Below are positions 17,418-28,870 of a stretch of DNA of 42,998 nt, piece after piece. Where the stretch lies: assembly GCA_016871675.1 (NCBI GenBank), contig VHCN01000024.1, positions 1 to 42,998 on the forward strand, read 5' to 3'. Within the stretch, counting starts at the first letter, position 1. Every line of letters starts with the position of its first letter. Under the pieces are notes generated by a model that ran no database searches, was not told the DNA's origin, and worked only from the letters and a program-made list of their open reading frames with translations. Source of the stretch: Verrucomicrobiota bacterium (lineage in GTDB: Bacteria; Verrucomicrobiota; Verrucomicrobiia; Limisphaerales; VHCN01). The position numbers and the translations under genes were made by a program.

Positions 17418-18377
17418 ATGAAACTCTGCCGCTTCTCCGAAGGCGGCGCTTCGCGCGCCGGCTTTTTCCTGGACTCGCACATCGTCCCTCTCGACGCCGC
17501 GGCGCGCATCCATCAGGACCGCACGCATCGCCCGATCACGCTGCCCGCGGGCGACGATTTGCTCGCGCTGCTCCCCGGCGGCGCGTTGCACGATGCGGGA
17601 CGAGCGCTCGGCGCGTGGCTTGCGGCCAATCGCGGGGTGGCCGACGGCGTGGCGATTCCCGTCGCGAAGGCGCAGTTGCTCACGCCCATCGCGCGCCCGC
17701 CGAAAATCATCCTGCTCGCCGGCAATTACAACGAGCACATCAAGGAGGGAGGCGGCCGCGAGACCGAGCGAGCGAAGACGTTTCCGTATCTCTTCCAAAA
17801 GCCCGTGAGCACCACGCTCAATCACCCCGGCGCGGCTGTCGTCATCCCGGCGGTGTCGCCCAACTCGATTGATTGGGAGTGCGAACTCGGTGTCGTGATG
17901 GGCCGGCGCTGCCGTCACGTGAAGGAGGCCGGTGCGCTCAAGTTTGTCGCCGGCTACACGGTGGTGAACGACATTTCCGACCGCAAGTTCCGCCCCAATC
18001 CGGGCCGCGAAAAGCGCGACAAGGACTCCTTCTTCGACTGGCAGCATGGCAAGTGGCACGACACGTTCTGCCCCGTCGGCCCGTGCGTGGCCTCGTCCGA
18101 CGCCATCCCCGACCCGCAGAAACTGAAACTCACGCTCAAGGTCAACGGCAAGACGTGGCAGGACGCCACGACCGCGCAGATGATCTTCTCCGTCGCAGCC
18201 ATCATCGAATTCGTCTCCGCCATCGTGACCCTCGAACCCGGCGACATCATCTCGACAGGCACGCCCGCGGGTGTCGGCAACACCACCGGCACCTACCTGA
18301 AACCCGGCGACAAGATGGAAGCCGCCATCGAAGGCATCGGCGTCCTGCACAACCACATGGTGGCAGAGAAGGCGTGA
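17418..18377 (+). CDS. Fumarylacetoacetate hydrolase-family protein
   Basis: A 319-residue protein. The C-terminal FAH fold begins around residue 95 with PPKIILLAGNYNEH. Metal ligands are Glu154 and Glu156 in DWECELGVVMG and Asp185 in TVVNDISDR, with the later GDIISTGTPAGVG motif. Members cleave C-C bonds of acylpyruvates or dehydrate/decarboxylate related keto acids; the substrate cannot be told. The start follows the YraN stop by 55 bp and may be in the same transcript as rnhB. A hairpin terminator lies 38 bp after its stop. Confidence 0.88.
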   Translation: MKLCRFSEGGASRAGFFLDSHIVPLDAAARIHQDRTHRPITLPAGDDLLALLPGGALHDAGRALGAWLAANRGVADGVAIPVAKAQLLTPIARPPKIILLAGNYNEHIKEGGGRETERAKTFPYLFQKPVSTTLNHPGAAVVIPAVSPNSIDWECELGVVMGRRCRHVKEAGALKFVAGYTVVNDISDRKFRPNPGREKRDKDSFFDWQHGKWHDTFCPVGPCVASSDAIPDPQKLKLTLKVNGKTWQDATTAQMIFSVAAIIEFVSAIVTLEPGDIISTGTPAGVGNTTGTYLKPGDKMEAAIEGIGVLHNHMVAEKA

Positions 18378-18414
18378 AACTCTCGTTCCCAAACCTGCGG
18401 TGTGAAAGCAGAGA

Positions 18415-18435
18415 GGGCGCAGCCGAACTGCGCCC
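18415..18435. terminator. Bidirectional hairpin terminator
   Basis: GGGCGCAG / CTGCGCCC, 8-bp perfect stem with a CCGAA loop, between convergent genes. On the minus strand it is followed by the pyrimidine-rich TCTCTGCTTT, which would serve the Spy-like gene best. Confidence 0.55.
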
Positions 18436-18462
18436 CCTTGCACTGAAACTGAAACCTGCCGG

Positions 18463-19104
18463 TTACTTGTCCTTCTTGATCTTCACCGCGTTCGCGGCGG
18501 CGGCCTTTTCTTCCTCGGCGGCTTTCTCGCGGGCGGCGCGTTGCGCGGGCGTGAGGTAGCTGTTGATGCGGTTGAGGAACTCGGCATCGAGCTTTGTGGT
18601 GAACTCTTCCTGGATTTTCTTCCGCGCCTCCGCATCGGTCTTGTCAACCGTCGCGAAGCGGTTTTGAAACTCATCCTGCAAGGCGGTCCGCGCCTCGGCG
18701 TGGGTCGCGCCGATTTTCGCGATGAGCGCCTTCTGCTCGGCGGTGAGGATGCGGTCCACGCGATCGGTCAGCTCGGCTTGCGCCTTGTCGAACGCGGCCT
18801 TCGCGGCATCGCGCTCGGCGGCGCTCACGTTGGCGTCCTTGACCTTTGTCGCCCGCGACTTGAGTTCGTCCGAGCCGAGGGTCTCCTGCCGGGCCTCGTG
18901 AATCTTGTGGATTTGTTCGTCGGTGAGCTGGAGCACCGCGTTGAGGCCGGGGACGTATTGGCCGGAGTTGGAGCCGGCCTTGGCCTTGATGGCGGGCCAG
19001 AACGGGAAGTTGCCGATGCTGGCTTTCTTGTCCTTCTGCGCGAAGGCGGCGGGCGTGGCGACGGTGAGCGCGAGGCCGAGGGCGATGAGCGTGCGGGTGT
19101 TCAT
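18463..19104 (-). CDS. Spy/CpxP-like periplasmic helical protein
   Basis: A 213-residue secreted protein. The signal peptide is MNTRTLIALGLALTVATPAA, then FAQ. The mature part is almost wholly helical and charged, with three LTxxQ-type motifs (LQLTDEQIHKI, LTAEQKALI, LTPAQRAA) recalling Spy/CpxP periplasmic chaperones. It ends in an Ala/Lys/Glu-rich tail. Whether it binds unfolded proteins is inference from those motifs only. MNTRTLIA at 19104 is preferred over an upstream in-frame ATG because it begins a normal signal peptide. Confidence 0.7.
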   Translation of the reverse strand: MNTRTLIALGLALTVATPAAFAQKDKKASIGNFPFWPAIKAKAGSNSGQYVPGLNAVLQLTDEQIHKIHEARQETLGSDELKSRATKVKDANVSAAERDAAKAAFDKAQAELTDRVDRILTAEQKALIAKIGATHAEARTALQDEFQNRFATVDKTDAEARKKIQEEFTTKLDAEFLNRINSYLTPAQRAAREKAAEEEKAAAANAVKIKKDK

Positions 19105-19233
19105 GGTGGTGATGGATGGTTGCGGTGCTTTGACGCAGCGTCGGGAGGTTTTGCTCATCGGCCTTGGTTGTCAAGGCCCGCACTCGCGCCTTGCGGGGTG
19201 GGCCCAAGCCGCTAACCTCCCTTCACTGCCCTG

Positions 19234-19260
19234 ATGATCGAACTGCCGCATTTGCCATGA
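19234..19260 (+). other. Eight-codon upstream ORF overlapping the oxidoreductase start
   Basis: ATG at 19234 encodes MIELPHLP. Its TGA overlaps the next gene's ATG (ATGA at 19257-19260). It may couple or tune translation; it may also be chance. A TAACCT hexamer at 19213-19218 could be the -10 element. Confidence 0.3.
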
Positions 19261-20555
19261 ATTCAACCGTTGGTTACGCCACCACGTCCGTTTCGCGCCG
19301 ACAGTTCATCGCAGCATCCGGCGCGGCCGCAGCCGCCCTGACCGCGGCGCCCGGGCTTCAGGCGCAAGGCAATTCCGCCATGCTTCGCGTCGGGCTCATC
19401 GGCTGCGGCGGACGCGGCACCGGCGCGGCTTCGCAGGCGCTTCATGCCGATTCGGACGTGAAGCTCGTCGCGATGGGCGACGCCTTCGCCGACCGCATCA
19501 AGCTGAGCTTGGAAACGCTGAAGAAGGACCAGGAGATCGCCTCGAAGGTCGCCGTGCCGGAGGAGAACCAGTTCACCGGCCTCGACGCCTACCAGAAGGT
19601 CATCGAGAAATCCGACGTCGTCCTGCTCACCACGCCGCCGGGCTTCCGGCCCATCCACATCAAGGCCGCGGTTGACGCCGGCAAGCACGTCTTCGCCGAG
19701 AAGCCCGTCGCGGTGGACGCGCCCGGCGTGCGCAGCGTGCTCGCCACGTGCGAGGAGGCGCGGCGCAAGAAGCTCGCCGTCGTCAGCGGCTTGTGCATCC
19801 GCTACTCGTATGGCTTCCAGGAAATCATCAAGCGCATCCACAACGGCGCGCTCGGCAGGGTGCGCACGCTTCAGGCGAACGACTTCCGCGGCCCCATCTG
19901 GGTCAAGCCACGCGAGCCGGGCCAGACCGACATGCAATATCAGATTCGCAACTGGTATTACTTCACGTGGCTGTCCGGCGACTTCAACGTCGAGCAGCAC
20001 GTCCACATGCTCGACGTGTGCGCGTGGGTGATGAACGGCGAGTATCCCGCCACCGCGCTCGGCATCGGCGGACGCGCCCAACGCACCGGGCCGGACTTCG
20101 GCAACATCTACGACCACCACGCCGTCATCTACGAATGGGCCAACGGCACGCGCCTGCACGCCTATTGCCGCCAGCAAAGCGGGCTGCGCGGCGACATCTC
20201 CGTCCACGTCGCCGGCGAGAAGGGCATCGCGAAACTCGCCGAGCGCGACCGCGGGCTGGTTCTCGAAACCGGCGACCGCTGGGCCTACGACGGCCCGAAG
20301 AACAACATCTACCAGACCGAGCACGACGAACTCTTCGCGAGCATCCGCAAGGGCCAGCCCATCAACAACGGCGACTACATGTGCAAGAGCACGCTCATGG
20401 CCATCATGGGCCGCATGGCCACCTACACCGGCCAGCAAATCACGTGGGAACAGGCGATGAACTCCAAGGAGAACCTCTCACCTGACGGCTGGACGTGGGA
20501 CTCGAACCCGCCGAAGTCCCCCGTCGCCGTGCCGGGCGTGACGAAGTTTGTGTGA
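19257..20555 (+). CDS. Tat-exported Gfo/Idh/MocA family oxidoreductase
   Basis: A 432-residue NAD(P)-dependent oxidoreductase. The N-terminus has a twin-arginine signal (SVSRRQFIAASGAAAAALTA), so it is probably exported folded with its cofactor. The Rossmann motif GLIGCGGRG is near residue 44, and the catalytic-region EKPVAVD follows. NVEQHVHMLDV carries the conserved histidine. Such secreted sugar or inositol dehydrogenases are expanded in Planctomycetes and Verrucomicrobia; the substrate is unknown. It converges with the truncated racemase, itself a Tat-type protein, so the two may have been functional neighbours. Confidence 0.9.
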   Translation: MNSTVGYATTSVSRRQFIAASGAAAAALTAAPGLQAQGNSAMLRVGLIGCGGRGTGAASQALHADSDVKLVAMGDAFADRIKLSLETLKKDQEIASKVAVPEENQFTGLDAYQKVIEKSDVVLLTTPPGFRPIHIKAAVDAGKHVFAEKPVAVDAPGVRSVLATCEEARRKKLAVVSGLCIRYSYGFQEIIKRIHNGALGRVRTLQANDFRGPIWVKPREPGQTDMQYQIRNWYYFTWLSGDFNVEQHVHMLDVCAWVMNGEYPATALGIGGRAQRTGPDFGNIYDHHAVIYEWANGTRLHAYCRQQSGLRGDISVHVAGEKGIAKLAERDRGLVLETGDRWAYDGPKNNIYQTEHDELFASIRKGQPINNGDYMCKSTLMAIMGRMATYTGQQITWEQAMNSKENLSPDGWTWDSNPPKSPVAVPGVTKFV

Positions 20556-20663
20556 ACCCCGCGTTGCACTTGGCGCATCAGCACGGCGTTCCCGTCTTGA
20601 TGATATTGCGGCGAGGGAATGCTGGGATTGCGTTCACAAATCGCGCAGATGGCGAGTATTTCA

Positions 20664-21158
20664 TCACGCGAAAGTCCCTTCAGCTTGGCCTCGCGACCGT
20701 CCGCCGAGCAGCCGATACACGGGGACGCCGTGCAGCTTGCCCGCGATATCCCACAGCGCGACGTCGATGGCCGAAAGCGTGTGCGTGAGGAAGGAGCCGC
20801 CGCGGATGTTGCGGTGCGACCGGTAAATCTTCTGCCAGAGATGCTCGATGCGTGTCGGGTTCTCGCCATCGAGCAACTCGAAGAGCGAACGCGCGAGCTG
20901 GCAGGAAATCTCCGGCTCGAGCCCGGTGACTTCGCCCCAGCCGAAGATGGCGTGGCTGGTTTCGACCTTGATGTAGGCCTTGGTGCCGACACGCGACGCC
21001 TTGAGCCCGGTGATCTTGATGGCGGACGCGCGGTCCGCGACATGGGCCGCGGGATTGTCCGCGCCGACGGCGTCGTTGAGCAGCGCAAGTCCCGCCGTGG
21101 CGAGTGCGCCTGTGGCGAATGCGTCGCGTCGGGAGAGATCGGCGGGTGATTGCTTCAT
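20664..21158 (-). pseudogene. Mandelate racemase/enolase-superfamily gene, N-terminal remnant
   Basis: 164 codons: a Tat-like signal (LSRRDAFATGALATAGLALL), then the capping domain of the mandelate racemase/muconate lactonizing family. Recognisable parts are IKVETSHAIFGWGEVTG and THTLSAIDVALWDIAGKLHG, ending at VPVYRLLGG. The frame stops soon after. The entire barrel domain with the catalytic lysines and metal ligands, about 250 residues, is missing; the convergent oxidoreductase ends just 108 bp away. Past the break another frame reads LKGLSRDEILAICAICERNP, which I do not recognise. Confidence 0.75.
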
Positions 21159-21351
21159 CGCGGTGCACAACGGACGTGGCGGGCGGGGGGGGGTGTTCAG
21201 GCTTCAACTCCCCGCACGTGCGCGGAGACCGGGCATGGGGTCCGCGCACTGCGGAGGTTGAACTTTGAACACGGATTCACGCGGCGTTCCGCCGGATTTC
21301 GCCGTTGACGATTGAGTGCCCCAGCCGCAACGTCTTTTCACGCAGTTGGGC

Positions 21352-23526
21352 ATGAAGACCATCCTGTTCGTTTGCACCGGCAACATCTGCCGCAGCCCGA
21401 TGGCCGAGGGGATTTTCCGGCATGCGGTGCGAAATCGTGCCCAGCAATTTCGGGTGATTTCGGCAGGCGTCGGCGCGATCAACGGCCAGTCCGCCAGCGG
21501 ACACGCGATGAGCGCGCTGCGCGAGATCGGGATCGACCTGTCGGGCTTCCGCAGCCGCATGCTCACGGGGCAACTGGTCGGCGACGCGGACCTGATCTTC
21601 GGCATGACCCGCGGGCACGTCGAGGCGGTGTCGCTGCTGTATCCGCAGGCGATGGAGAAGACGCTCCTGCTCCGCGAGTTCGACGAGACGCTGGATTTTT
21701 TTGAGAAGGACATTTCAGACCCCATCGGCGGCAGTTACGAGGTCTACTTGAACTGCCGCGACCAGATCGAGCAAGGCATCCAATCCATGTTGAAATACCT
21801 CGAGCAAGCAGACGGGCCCGCAGCCGAAGCCGCGGGCGCAGCCAGGGCCGCCACCATCGCGCTCGGGGCCGACCACGGCGGATTCGAGTTGAAGAACGCC
21901 ATCCGCGCGCACCTCCAGCAATCCGGGCGCACCGTCGTGGACTTCGGCACGAACGCGACCGGGTCCTCCGATTACCCGGACTTCGCGCACGCGGTCGCGG
22001 GCAGCGTCGCCGCGCACAAGGCCGACCTCGGGCTGCTCGTCTGCACGACCGGCGTCGGGATGAGCATCACGGCCAACAAGGTCGCCGGGGTCCGAGCCGC
22101 GCTTGTGTTCGACGAAAAGATGGCCGCGCTCGCGCGCCAGCACAACGACGCGAACATCCTGTGCCTCGGGCAGAAGTTCACGCCGCCCGACCTCGCGCTG
22201 AAGATTGTCGATGCGTTCCTTGCCGCCCAGTTCGAGGGCGGGCGCCACGGGCGGCGCGTGGGCAAGATGGAATCCGCCTGCGCCGCGGGCGGGTCGAAGG
22301 TCGCGCGCGTGGATCCCGAGACCGCCGACGCCATCGCGCTCGAGCGCAAGCGCCAGTCCGAGAACATCGAGCTCATCGCGAGCGAGAATTTCGTGAGCGG
22401 CGCCGTGATGGAGGCCCAGGGCTCGGTGCTCACCAACAAATACGCCGAGGGTTACCCCGGAAAACGGTGGTATGGCGGCTGCGAGTTTGTGGACATCGTC
22501 GAGCAGCTCGCCATCGACCGCGCGAAACAGCTCTTCGGCGCCGAGCACGCCAACGTGCAGCCGCACTCCGGCTCGGGCGCGAACATGGCGTGCTATTTCG
22601 CCGTGCTGAAGCCCGGCGACAAGATGCTCACGATGGACCTCTCGCACGGCGGTCATCTCACGCACGGCAACAAGGCGAACTTCTCCGGCCGCTTCTTCGA
22701 GATCGTCCACTACGGCGTGCGCAAGGACGATGAGCGCATCGACTACGACCAGCTCGCCGCGATGGCGCGCGAGCACAAGCCGCGCATGATCACCGTGGGC
22801 GCGAGCGCGTATCCCCGCATCATCGACTTCGAGCGCATGGGCGCGATCGCGCGCGAAGCGGGCGCGTATCTCCTCGCCGACATCGCGCACATCGCGGGAC
22901 TCGTCGCCGCGGGCCTTCACCCGAGCCCCGTCGGGCATGCGGACTTCGTCACGACCACGACGCACAAGACGCTTCGCGGCCCGCGCGGCGGCCTTGTGAT
23001 GTGCAGGGCGAAGTTCGCCAAGGAGATTGACTCGCAGGCCTTCCCCGGAATCCAGGGCGGCCCGCTCATGCACGTCATCGCCGCCAAGGCCGTGTGCCTG
23101 AAGGAGGCCTTGGAGCCCGCGTTCAAGGACTATCAAGCGCAGCTCGCGAAGAACGCGAAGGCGCTGGCCGAGGGGATGAAACGCAACGGCTTCCGCCTCG
23201 TGAGCGGCGGCACGGACAATCATCTCATGCTCGTGGATGTCGGCGCGCGCGGTCTCACCGGCAAGGAATGCCAGCTCGCCCTCGACGCGGCGGGGATCAC
23301 GGTGAACAAGAACACGATCCCGTTCGAGACGCGCTCGCCGTTCCAGGCCAGCGGGGTGCGGCTTGGCTCGCCCGCAGTGACGACTCGCGGCATGAAGGAA
23401 CCCGAGATGGGCGCGATCGCCGACATGATTTCCGAGGTGCTGCTCGACATCAAGAACGCCGAGACGGCGCACAACGTCCGCGCGCGGGTGCGCGGGCTGA
23501 CCGCTAGATTCCCGCTGCCGGCTTGA
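21352..23526 (+). CDS. Fused LMW phosphatase - ribose-5-phosphate isomerase B - serine hydroxymethyltransferase
   Basis: One uninterrupted 724-codon frame with three complete domains. Residues 1-152: low-molecular-weight phosphatase with P-loop CTGNICRS (Cys8, Arg14) and acid loop SDPIGG. Residues 166-303: RpiB, starting [13 protein letters not shown], with catalytic Cys231 in [10 protein letters not shown]; it interconverts ribose- and ribulose-5-phosphate. Residues 306-724: serine hydroxymethyltransferase with LIASENF, HSGSGAN and the PLP lysine Lys538 in [14 protein letters not shown]. An Ala-rich linker joins the first two. The second junction has no linker. The internal Met306 (ATG 22267) would give a normal 419-residue GlyA, so a separate product is possible, but no stop and no clear ribosome site are present there. 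Confidence 0.9.
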   Translation: MKTILFVCTGNICRSPMAEGIFRHAVRNRAQQFRVISAGVGAINGQSASGHAMSALREIGIDLSGFRSRMLTGQLVGDADLIFGMTRGHVEAVSLLYPQAMEKTLLLREFDETLDFFEKDISDPIGGSYEVYLNCRDQIEQGIQSMLKYLEQADGPAAEAAGAARAATIALGADHGGFELKNAIRAHLQQSGRTVVDFGTNATGSSDYPDFAHAVAGSVAAHKADLGLLVCTTGVGMSITANKVAGVRAALVFDEKMAALARQHNDANILCLGQKFTPPDLALKIVDAFLAAQFEGGRHGRRVGKMESACAAGGSKVARVDPETADAIALERKRQSENIELIASENFVSGAVMEAQGSVLTNKYAEGYPGKRWYGGCEFVDIVEQLAIDRAKQLFGAEHANVQPHSGSGANMACYFAVLKPGDKMLTMDLSHGGHLTHGNKANFSGRFFEIVHYGVRKDDERIDYDQLAAMAREHKPRMITVGASAYPRIIDFERMGAIAREAGAYLLADIAHIAGLVAAGLHPSPVGHADFVTTTTHKTLRGPRGGLVMCRAKFAKEIDSQAFPGIQGGPLMHVIAAKAVCLKEALEPAFKDYQAQLAKNAKALAEGMKRNGFRLVSGGTDNHLMLVDVGARGLTGKECQLALDAAGITVNKNTIPFETRSPFQASGVRLGSPAVTTRGMKEPEMGAIADMISEVLLDIKNAETAHNVRARVRGLTARFPLPA

Positions 23527-23656
23527 GCGCGTGGTTCGTGCCGGGCACGTCGAGCGCGGCTTGCGTGATCTCGGAGTGCGGCCCCCCCGCGAAGGCGCGC
23601 AGCGCGAGGGCCGCCCCGAAAGGCACGGCGGTCCAGCGGAGAAGGGAGGACTTCAT
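23504..23656 (-). pseudogene. N-terminal remnant of a secreted protein
   Basis: A 50-codon minus frame: MKSSLLRWTAVPFGAALALR, then AFAGGPHSEITQAALDVPG. It looks like a signal peptide followed by the beginning of a mature secreted protein; GPHSEITQAALD recalls the N-terminal His motif of exported zinc phospholipase/nuclease-like proteins. It then ends inside the 3' end of the fused gene. Too short to be a complete member of any such family. Confidence 0.4.
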
Positions 23657-23720
23657 GGACGCAGCTTCGCGATGCAGTTCGGGGTGGCCCGGTTCGCCGA
23701 GGCCCGCGTCGCATCGCGAA

Positions 23721-25607
23721 CTACTTCACGCCCGGGGGCGTGGGCACAAACGTCTTGAAGCTGATGCCCGTGGCGTCGGCGTTCGCGGACTGCACCGTGA
23801 AGTGGAAATACTTCGCGACCTTGTCGAACGTCGGCAGGAGCGTGAAGTCGAACCAGTCCTTGAATCCTTTCGCGCCCGCGGCGGGCAGCGGCACGCCGGG
23901 CACGGAGAACATCTTCGAGAGGTAATCAGGATCCTGCTTGAGGGCGTCCATGAGGATGCGAAGCGTTTCGGACTCGTTCTCGTATCCGAACCAACCTGTG
24001 CCGGTGCCGCCGACCATTTGCGCGGCGTCCGCGAGGCCGCCGGTCTCGGAGAGCGGGCGGAGCTTCGACTCGCTGCTGCGCAGGTAATCCTCGAGCATCG
24101 GCGTGTCGAACGTGACGGCGAGATAGCCGCCGCTCGCGGCGAACGTGAGGCTCCGTTGCACCGGCTTGCCGTCGGGGCCGAATTGCGCGGGCAATTCCAC
24201 GGAATACACCTTGCGGCCGAGCAGCTCGCGCTCCTTCATCTCGGTAAACGACCCGACCGCGGTGCGGAGGGCGGAACTGAGTTCCTCCGGCTTGGGAGAA
24301 CCGATGAGGAAGATCTGCGGCGGACTGTCGAGGTCCGCAAGCTTCGCGCTGCGCGGGGCCTTTTGCAGCATGAGGATGTCCGTGCCGAGGTTGCCGATGA
24401 CGTTTTTCTTGAAGTCGAAGTTCGGGTCCTTGTCCTTGCCGGCGTTCGCAACGCCAAGCTGCATGAGGGCGCCGAGTTGCGGGCTGAGTTCATTCACCAT
24501 CTCCTCGATGGTGGCCCAGAACTTCTGGCCGTCGAGGCGGATTCGCGCGAACTTGGTCACGTCGCCCGGCACAAACGCAGGCGGGGCGGCGTCCTTCCTG
24601 TCCACGACGAGCAGCTTGATAAGCCCGCGGCGCTCGGCCTCGGGCACGCCGAGGAAGAACTGCACAAACGTGCCTTCCTTGGACTGGTTGAGGTTGAAGG
24701 CCACGGTGCGGAGGCCCGCAAAGCCGAGCGCGGTGATTGCGTTCTGCGGCTGGAGTCCGAGCGGGTTCGCGTCGTCCGCGGGCACGCGGTCCGTGATGGC
24801 CTTGGTGAGGAGTTCGACCAGCGTGCGGGCGTTGACCCAACCATACATCGTGGCGTTGCGGAAATGGGCGGCGTGATTCGCCTCATACAACGGCTGTTCG
24901 CCGAGCGCGGGCGCCGAGCCGCCGGACTGCCGCGCGAGGATTTTCTCGAGGTCGCCGCGGCGGTTGCCAATGAGGAGCAGGGAACCGGACTGGCCGATGA
25001 GCAATTCAGACTTCGCGCCCGGGGCCGCGCCACCGCCCGCCGCCTCGCGCGCGGCCTTCGCGCCGGGGAAGGCCTTGTCGAGGCTCTTGCCGAGTTCCTC
25101 GCCGGCGTTGACGAGTATGGTGAACTCGGCGTCGCGGATTTTCTCGGACTTCATCTGCTTGCCGCCGTCGGCCCATTTCTTGCGAAGGTCCGCGATGGTC
25201 TTCTTGAGCGCGTCGGCCTGGCCCTTGGCATCCACGATCAAGACAGCTCCGGGGCTGCCTTCCTTGCCGCCCTTCCAGCCGTTCTGGGTGATGGCCATGG
25301 TGACCTGGCCGCGGGCGAGGTCGGAATAATCGCCGAACTTCACGCCCAGCTCGCGCTCGATCGGGGTGAGCACATCCTCGCGGAACTTGTTGCCGAGCTT
25401 GTCGGCGAAGGCCTTCATCGAAGGATCCTTCCAAAGCCGGTTCATCGCCGAGTCGCCGATCTGCGATCCGGCGCGGTCCATGTCGGGCACGGTGAAGACG
25501 GCGATGGTGTCGGCGGGCAGGAGCTTCTCCGGCGGGAGTTCAGCGCGCGACGACAGTGAGGCGGCGGCGAACAAGGCGAGCGAGAGGCAGGTGAGTCGGG
25601 ATTTCAT
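23721..25607 (-). CDS. Large secreted protein of unknown function
   Basis: A 628-residue exported protein. The signal peptide is residues 1-22 (KSRLTCLSLALFAAASLSSR). The mature part begins ELPPEKLLPADTIAVFTVPD. It has alternating helical and beta segments, with several LLIGNRRGDLEKIL-like and GYLAVTFDTPMLEDYL-like pieces suggesting two related halves. No catalytic motif or membrane helix is evident. I know similar signal-bearing proteins as conserved but uncharacterised in Verrucomicrobia; this is recall, not a search. The frame is intact with high third-position GC and ends at TFVPTPPGVK. It is probably a monocistronic unit. Confidence 0.75.
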   Translation of the reverse strand: MKSRLTCLSLALFAAASLSSRAELPPEKLLPADTIAVFTVPDMDRAGSQIGDSAMNRLWKDPSMKAFADKLGNKFREDVLTPIERELGVKFGDYSDLARGQVTMAITQNGWKGGKEGSPGAVLIVDAKGQADALKKTIADLRKKWADGGKQMKSEKIRDAEFTILVNAGEELGKSLDKAFPGAKAAREAAGGGAAPGAKSELLIGQSGSLLLIGNRRGDLEKILARQSGGSAPALGEQPLYEANHAAHFRNATMYGWVNARTLVELLTKAITDRVPADDANPLGLQPQNAITALGFAGLRTVAFNLNQSKEGTFVQFFLGVPEAERRGLIKLLVVDRKDAAPPAFVPGDVTKFARIRLDGQKFWATIEEMVNELSPQLGALMQLGVANAGKDKDPNFDFKKNVIGNLGTDILMLQKAPRSAKLADLDSPPQIFLIGSPKPEELSSALRTAVGSFTEMKERELLGRKVYSVELPAQFGPDGKPVQRSLTFAASGGYLAVTFDTPMLEDYLRSSESKLRPLSETGGLADAAQMVGGTGTGWFGYENESETLRILMDALKQDPDYLSKMFSVPGVPLPAAGAKGFKDWFDFTLLPTFDKVAKYFHFTVQSANADATGISFKTFVPTPPGVK

Positions 25608-25739
25608 GGCTTGGGATCGAACACCGTCATGGCGGCGTGAGTTTCAGTTAGTGGCGATTGGCGCGGGAATCAGACCACACCCGCATGCCCGGCGCAACAC
25701 CCGTGAATCCGCACCGCACGGGAGGGGAACCCCCCGCGG

Positions 25740-25899
25740 CTACGCGCCCTTGAGAAGTGCCACGCCGCAATCGCGGTTCATCTTCGCGATGAAGTGCAGG
25801 GGAATGTCCTTCGGGCAGACGGCCTCGCACGAGCCGGTGACGGTGCAGGCGCCAAAGCCCGCGTCGTCCATCGTGCGGACCATGTTGAGGACGCGGCGG
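25740..25899 (-). pseudogene. sdhB: 3' remnant of succinate dehydrogenase iron-sulfur subunit
   Basis: The minus frame ends [20 protein letters not shown], then [20 protein letters not shown] and [12 protein letters not shown], with a TAG at 25742-25740. This is the C-terminus of the SdhB/FrdB family of the GACTNTGxCEAxCPK type and includes a cysteine cluster. Upstream of RRV the pattern vanishes, so the 2Fe-2S domain and most of the protein (roughly 200 residues) are absent. There is no sdhA or sdhC nearby. It lies downstream of leuS on the same strand. Confidence 0.75.
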
Positions 25900-25979
25900 T
25901 CTACGGGTGGCGGCGATCAACGGCCGACCCGTGCAGCCACGCGGGTCGCAGCGGCCCGCCCGCGGCGAGATCCATGGTG

Positions 25980-28766
<2,787 letters not shown>

Positions 28767-28870
28767 AGAGCGGTGATATTGGGCAAACGCCCGGGGCGGG
28801 GCGAGTGAGAAGTTGGCGCTTGGAACTTCGACCCCGATGGCTACCGTTTCCGAAGGCATCCTCGCCGAGC

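Noticed and set aside
23523-25559. 678-codon plus-strand frame opposite the large secreted protein
   Set aside because: It mirrors the minus-strand gene, has no domain motif, and the opposing frame has a signal peptide and natural start.
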